DNA from: Xanthomonas bonasiae
GTDB lineage: Bacteria; Pseudomonadota; Gammaproteobacteria; Xanthomonadales; Xanthomonadaceae
DNA length: 64,000 nucleotides
Assembly (NCBI RefSeq): GCF_017163705.1
Contig: NZ_JAFIWB010000002.1
Span: 186,001 to 250,000, forward strand
Direction of reading: 5' to 3'
The translations under genes and the position numbers were made by a program. The notes under the pieces were generated by a model. It saw only the letters and a list, made by a program, of their open reading frames with translations, searched no databases and was not told where the DNA came from. Below, in pieces: positions 60,692 to 64,000 of this stretch; the first letter of the stretch is position 1, and each line of letters begins with the position of its first letter.

Positions 60692-62854
60692 GTGGCTTTC
60701 CCAGGGATGGGGCGCGCAGGGGCAGGGCGCCTGCACCCGTCATCGCCCGCGCACGCGGCGGGCGGCTATCTGCCGTATATCGACGGACTGCGCGCGCTCG
60801 CGGTGCTGGCGGTCATCGCCTACCACCTGGATCCGGCCTGGCTGCCGGGCGGGTTCACCGGCGTCGACGTGTTCTTCGTGATCTCCGGCTTCGTGGTCAG
60901 CGCCTCGCTGCAGCGCTTGCCGGCGGCCGGCAGCTGGGGCGTGTTCGCGCAGTTCTATGCGCGGCGCATGCGCCGCATCGCGCCGGCGCTGGTGGCCTGT
61001 CTGCTGGCGACCGCGCTGGCCAGCGGCCTGTTCATTCCCGACTCCTGGTTGAGCGAGACCAGCGCCAAGACCGGGCGCATGGCCTTCGTCGGCCTCAGCA
61101 ACTGGGTGCTGGCCGCCAGCGACAACGATTACTTCTCGCCGAAGGCCGAGTTCAATCCGTACACGCATACCTGGTCGCTGGGCGTGGAAGAGCAGTTCTA
61201 CCTGCTGTTCCCGTTGCTGTTCCTGGCCTGGAACCGTGGCGGCCGCGGCCGCGCGTGGTCGACGTTGCTGGTGACGCTGGCTTCGGCCAGCTCGCTGGCG
61301 TATGCGCTGCTGCGCAGCCGTGGCGGCGGCGAGGCCGGCGATGCGTTCTACCTGACCACCGAGCGCTTCTGGCAACTGGGCAGCGGCGTGCTGCTGTACC
61401 AGGCGCTGGCGTTGAGCGGACGCTTCGATGCCGGCGCTGCGCCGGCGCCGCGTGCGGCCTGGAACTGGCGTTCGCCGCTGCTGGCGTTGGCGCTGGGCTT
61501 GGTCGGCTACGGATTGTGGCGTGCGCGCCCCGGATACTCGCCGTGGCCCGACGGCCTGTGGCCGGTACTGGGCACGCTGGGCCTGCTGGGATTGCTGCAT
61601 GGCGCGCCGGCCGGCTGGATCAAGCGGGCGCTGTCGCAGCGCGCGGTGGTGGCGATCGGCCGCGTCTCCTATTCGCTGTACCTGTGGCATTGGCCGGTGT
61701 TCGTGCTGTTTCGCTGGACCGTGGGCCTGGAGTCGGCGCTGGCCAAAGCGCTGGCGCTGCTGCTGGTGGCGGCGCTGGCGATCGCCTCGTACCGCTGGGT
61801 GGAACTGCCATGGCGCAGCGGCCGCATCGGCAAGGCGCGCACGCCGGCGCGCACCATCGTCGCCGGGCTGGGCCTGATCCTGCTCGCCGCCGGCGTGCAT
61901 GCGCTGCTGCTGGACACGCAGCGCTACTACTCGCTGAGCACGGTGAGCCGGCATCCGCTGGACTGGTACGCGTATGCCAAGGGCATGCGCAAGGAGTTCC
62001 CGCACTGCACGCTGAAGACCGGACGGGCGGAGTTGCAGGTCGGCAGCGCCAAGCTGTTCGAGCGCGGCGATTGCGACCTGCGCGACCGCGGCCTGGAGAC
62101 GCCACGCAAGCCGACCCAGCTGTTCGTCGCCGGCGATTCGCATGCGCTGGCCTACAACGAACTGCTGCGCCGCTTCGCGCTGCAGAGCGGTGTGGCGGTG
62201 CGCCTGTACGGCGTCGGCGGGTGTCCGATCGTGGGCCTGCAGGCCTGGCAGGCGACGCACGCCGGTTGCCAGGCCTACGAGCGCAGCACCCTGGCCGATG
62301 TCACCGCGCATGCGCGCGACGGCGACGTGCTGTTCCTGCCGGCGCTGCGCCTGCTGCGCCTGGCCGAGCAGACCCAGCTGTTCGACGAGGCGGCGGTGAT
62401 GGCCGAGCAGGACAGTGCGCAGGCGCAGGCGGTACGCGCTGCCGGCGAAGAGGCGGCGGTCGCGTTGCTGCAGCCGTTGGCGCAGCGCGGGGTGCGCATC
62501 GTGTTCGAGGCGCCCAAGCCGTTGCTGCGCGCGCCGCCGTACCGCTGTTCGGACTGGTTCAACCGCGGCAACGCGATCTGCGCGCGCGGCACGCAGATCC
62601 AGCGCGACACGATGGAGCGCTACCGCGCGCCGGTGCTGCAGAGCCTGCAGCGGATCGCCGCGCGGCTGCCGCATGCCTCGGTCTGGGATCCGTTGCCGGT
62701 GCTGTGCGAGCCGCAGCGTTGCGCCGGCATGCGCGACGGGCACCCGTTGTTCTTCGATGCCGATCACCTCAGCGGCTACGGCAATCGGCTGCTGTTGCCG
62801 GGCTTCACGGCGCACTTCAAGGCGGTGCAGGCAGAATCGGGCACGGCGCCGTGA
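60692..62854 (+). CDS. O-acyltransferase with C-terminal SGNH domain (OafA/OatA-like)
   Basis: A 720-residue membrane enzyme. Residues about 20-400 form an acyltransferase-3 domain with about ten helices, starting YLPYIDGLRALAVLAVIAYH (catalytic His) and VDVFFVISGFVVSASL. The C-terminal periplasmic SGNH domain has GDSH at 481-484 and DADH at 689-692, so its Ser-Asp-His triad appears intact. Such proteins transfer acetyl groups to O-antigen, peptidoglycan or exopolysaccharide. The start is GTG or ATG at 60707; the choice is uncertain. Proximity to ugd is compatible with a role in polysaccharide modification (inference). Confidence 0.9.
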   Translation: MAFPGMGRAGAGRLHPSSPAHAAGGYLPYIDGLRALAVLAVIAYHLDPAWLPGGFTGVDVFFVISGFVVSASLQRLPAAGSWGVFAQFYARRMRRIAPALVACLLATALASGLFIPDSWLSETSAKTGRMAFVGLSNWVLAASDNDYFSPKAEFNPYTHTWSLGVEEQFYLLFPLLFLAWNRGGRGRAWSTLLVTLASASSLAYALLRSRGGGEAGDAFYLTTERFWQLGSGVLLYQALALSGRFDAGAAPAPRAAWNWRSPLLALALGLVGYGLWRARPGYSPWPDGLWPVLGTLGLLGLLHGAPAGWIKRALSQRAVVAIGRVSYSLYLWHWPVFVLFRWTVGLESALAKALALLLVAALAIASYRWVELPWRSGRIGKARTPARTIVAGLGLILLAAGVHALLLDTQRYYSLSTVSRHPLDWYAYAKGMRKEFPHCTLKTGRAELQVGSAKLFERGDCDLRDRGLETPRKPTQLFVAGDSHALAYNELLRRFALQSGVAVRLYGVGGCPIVGLQAWQATHAGCQAYERSTLADVTAHARDGDVLFLPALRLLRLAEQTQLFDEAAVMAEQDSAQAQAVRAAGEEAAVALLQPLAQRGVRIVFEAPKPLLRAPPYRCSDWFNRGNAICARGTQIQRDTMERYRAPVLQSLQRIAARLPHASVWDPLPVLCEPQRCAGMRDGHPLFFDADHLSGYGNRLLLPGFTAHFKAVQAESGTAP

Positions 62855-62885
62855 GCGGCGGCGCTCGCTCTTGCGGAGGCAGACC

Positions 62886-63716
62886 ATGACCACAGCCAGT
62901 TCCGTTGCGCCGTTGCGCGCGCAGGTCCGCATCCGCGGCGCATGCGCAACGCATCGCGCCGTGGCGTTCCTGCATTGCGCGCTGGTGCTCGGCGCTCTGG
63001 GCGCCGCAAGCGTCGCCCATGCCGACGACGCGCCGGCGTTCGATCGCCCCGGCATCGGCTTCGCCTCGCAGACCCTGCCGGCCGGCGGCATCGCCTGGGA
63101 GCAGGCGCTGTCGGACGTGAGCTACGACCGCAGCGGCGGCGTGCACACCACCGAGTACGTGGCCGACAGCCGCCTGCGGATCGGCCTGAGCGCGCAGGCG
63201 GAGCTGCAATTGGCCATCGACAGCCAGGTCTGGCAGCGCGTGCGCGGCACCGGCCAGGATTTCCGCGGGCATGGCGGCGGCGATGCCAGCATCGGTTTGA
63301 AATGGGCGTTGCCGAGCACGCGCGACACGTTTTCCTGGGCCGTGCTCGGCACCGCCGCGGTGCCGGTAGGGCGCGCGCCGTACGGCGACGATGGGCATCG
63401 CTACGATCTCGGCGTCGGCGCCGGCTGGGACCTGGACGGCGGGCGTAATGTCGCGCTGTACGCCAACCTCAGCGACAGCGACGACGGCCACGGCTGGACC
63501 GTGTCGCCGAGCTATACGTTCTATGCGCGGGGCGACCTCAGCGCCTATGCCGAAGCCGGCATCGGCGGCGGCGAGGACGAGATGCGCGCGCTCGGCACCG
63601 GGCTGACCTGGTTGGTCGCCCAGCGCGTGCAGCTGGACCTGTCGGTGCTGCGCGGCTTGTCCGCGCCGACGTCGGATTGGCAGGGCGGCCTCGGCGTATC
63701 GGTGCTGCTGCGCTGA
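62886..63716 (+). CDS. Exported beta-barrel-like protein (possible outer-membrane channel)
   Basis: A 276-residue precursor with a long N-terminal region and signal (FLHCALVLGALGAASVAHA, cleavage before DDAP). The mature 230 residues alternate short polar/hydrophobic strands with aromatic ends (GDASIGLKWALPSTRDTF, DLGVGAGWDLDGGRNVALYANL), as in the MetA-pathway/phenol-degradation-type outer-membrane family, which is the closest resemblance I can offer. It ends VSVLLR, not the usual terminal Phe. It lies 31 bases after the acyltransferase, so possibly co-transcribed. Confidence 0.65.
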   Translation: MTTASSVAPLRAQVRIRGACATHRAVAFLHCALVLGALGAASVAHADDAPAFDRPGIGFASQTLPAGGIAWEQALSDVSYDRSGGVHTTEYVADSRLRIGLSAQAELQLAIDSQVWQRVRGTGQDFRGHGGGDASIGLKWALPSTRDTFSWAVLGTAAVPVGRAPYGDDGHRYDLGVGAGWDLDGGRNVALYANLSDSDDGHGWTVSPSYTFYARGDLSAYAEAGIGGGEDEMRALGTGLTWLVAQRVQLDLSVLRGLSAPTSDWQGGLGVSVLLR

Positions 63717-63724
63717 GCGGCCGC

Positions 63725-63963
63725 AAGCCCCTCTCCCGCCGGGAGAGGGGTTGGGTGAGGGTCCGGCGCGCAGCGACTCGCGGAGTTGGGTGCAGGAGGC
63801 TGCGCCCGTACCTTCATCTGCCCCTGCGGGGCCCCTTCCCCCGAAAAGGGGGCCATGGTCCCGAGGGGCGATGGGAATAGCCGTAAGCCCCTCTCCCGTC
63901 GGGAGAGGGGTTGGGGTGAGGGTCCGGCGCGCAGCGTCTCGCGCAGTTGGGTGCATGAGGCTA
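63725..63963. repeat. Two direct copies of a CCCCTCTCCCGCCGGGAG-type repeat
   Basis: A unit of about 78 bases beginning AAGCCCCTCTCCCG, with the hairpin CTCTCCCG/CGGGAGAG, then GGGTCCGGCGCGCAGCG and GTTGGGTGCA, occurs at 63725-63802 and 63885-63963 with a few differences. A hairpin GCCCCTTCCCCC/AGGGGGC lies between. The last 284 bases of the window hold no gene. Confidence 0.75.
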
Positions 63964-64000
63964 CGCCGATGCCGGCGCGCGCTCACTCGCGTGCGGGCTC

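Overview
The window is a contiguous chromosomal stretch of very GC-rich, gene-dense DNA from a gammaproteobacterium of the Xanthomonadaceae, most likely Xanthomonas or a close relative. The evidence is the linked order recN / hrcA-grpE-dnaK-dnaJ next to bamE (omlA)-fur, the ratA-rnfH-smpB cluster, the sucA start region, and intergenic GTAG-type REP hairpins (TGTAGGAGCGGCTTCAGCCG) of the kind I associate with Xanthomonas and Stenotrophomonas. The species is not determinable from what I can see. There is no prophage, insertion sequence, CRISPR array, tRNA or rRNA; most of the window is core genome.

Layout. 1-4.5 kb: a multidrug efflux operon (RND pump cut by the window edge, a short-chain dehydrogenase, an outer-membrane channel). 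4.7-8.2 kb: a membrane diguanylate cyclase, then a divergent LysR regulator/azoreductase pair with a palindromic intergenic region. 8.8-12.1 kb: tmRNA with its terminator, divergent from a 921-residue protein that carries both an alpha/beta-hydrolase and a subtilisin domain. 12.3-14.5 kb: smpB, ratA, rnfH, bamE, fur. 15.3-22.3 kb: recN and the heat-shock operon hrcA-grpE-dnaK-dnaJ with two sigma-32-like promoters. 22.7-27.5 kb: an uncharacterised secreted pair, then pdxY and a prephenate dehydrogenase, all closely spaced. 27.9-32.5 kb: a small protein, an ABC exporter, a YigZ-type protein, and an ECF sigma factor with a Pro/Ala-rich membrane partner. 32.7-35.6 kb: a GAF-GAF-GGDEF-EAL protein. 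36.2-42.7 kb: a LOG-family protein and the 2-oxoglutarate dehydrogenase operon sucA-sucB-lpdA. 42.9-51.7 kb: a ribosomal-oxygenase-like protein with an acetyltransferase, several envelope lipoproteins, purB and fumC. 52.1-56.6 kb: a probable seven-gene operon headed by a YtrA-type GntR regulator and an ABC transporter, with a palindrome placed over a good sigma-70 promoter. 56.7-63.7 kb: periplasmic glutathione peroxidase, FKBP isomerase, ugd, slyX, a DUF2058 protein, an O-acyltransferase and an outer-membrane beta-barrel candidate.

Functional themes are envelope biology (efflux, BAM, lipoproteins, polysaccharide precursor and acylation, periplasmic folding), protein quality control (tmRNA/SmpB, DnaK system) and central metabolism (TCA enzymes). 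Intergenic space is rich in structured repeats: GTAG REP hairpins in clusters, and a separate inverted-repeat family with arms built on GGGGATTCGCAAAAGCG. Domain calls come from motif recognition by eye; no database search was run.
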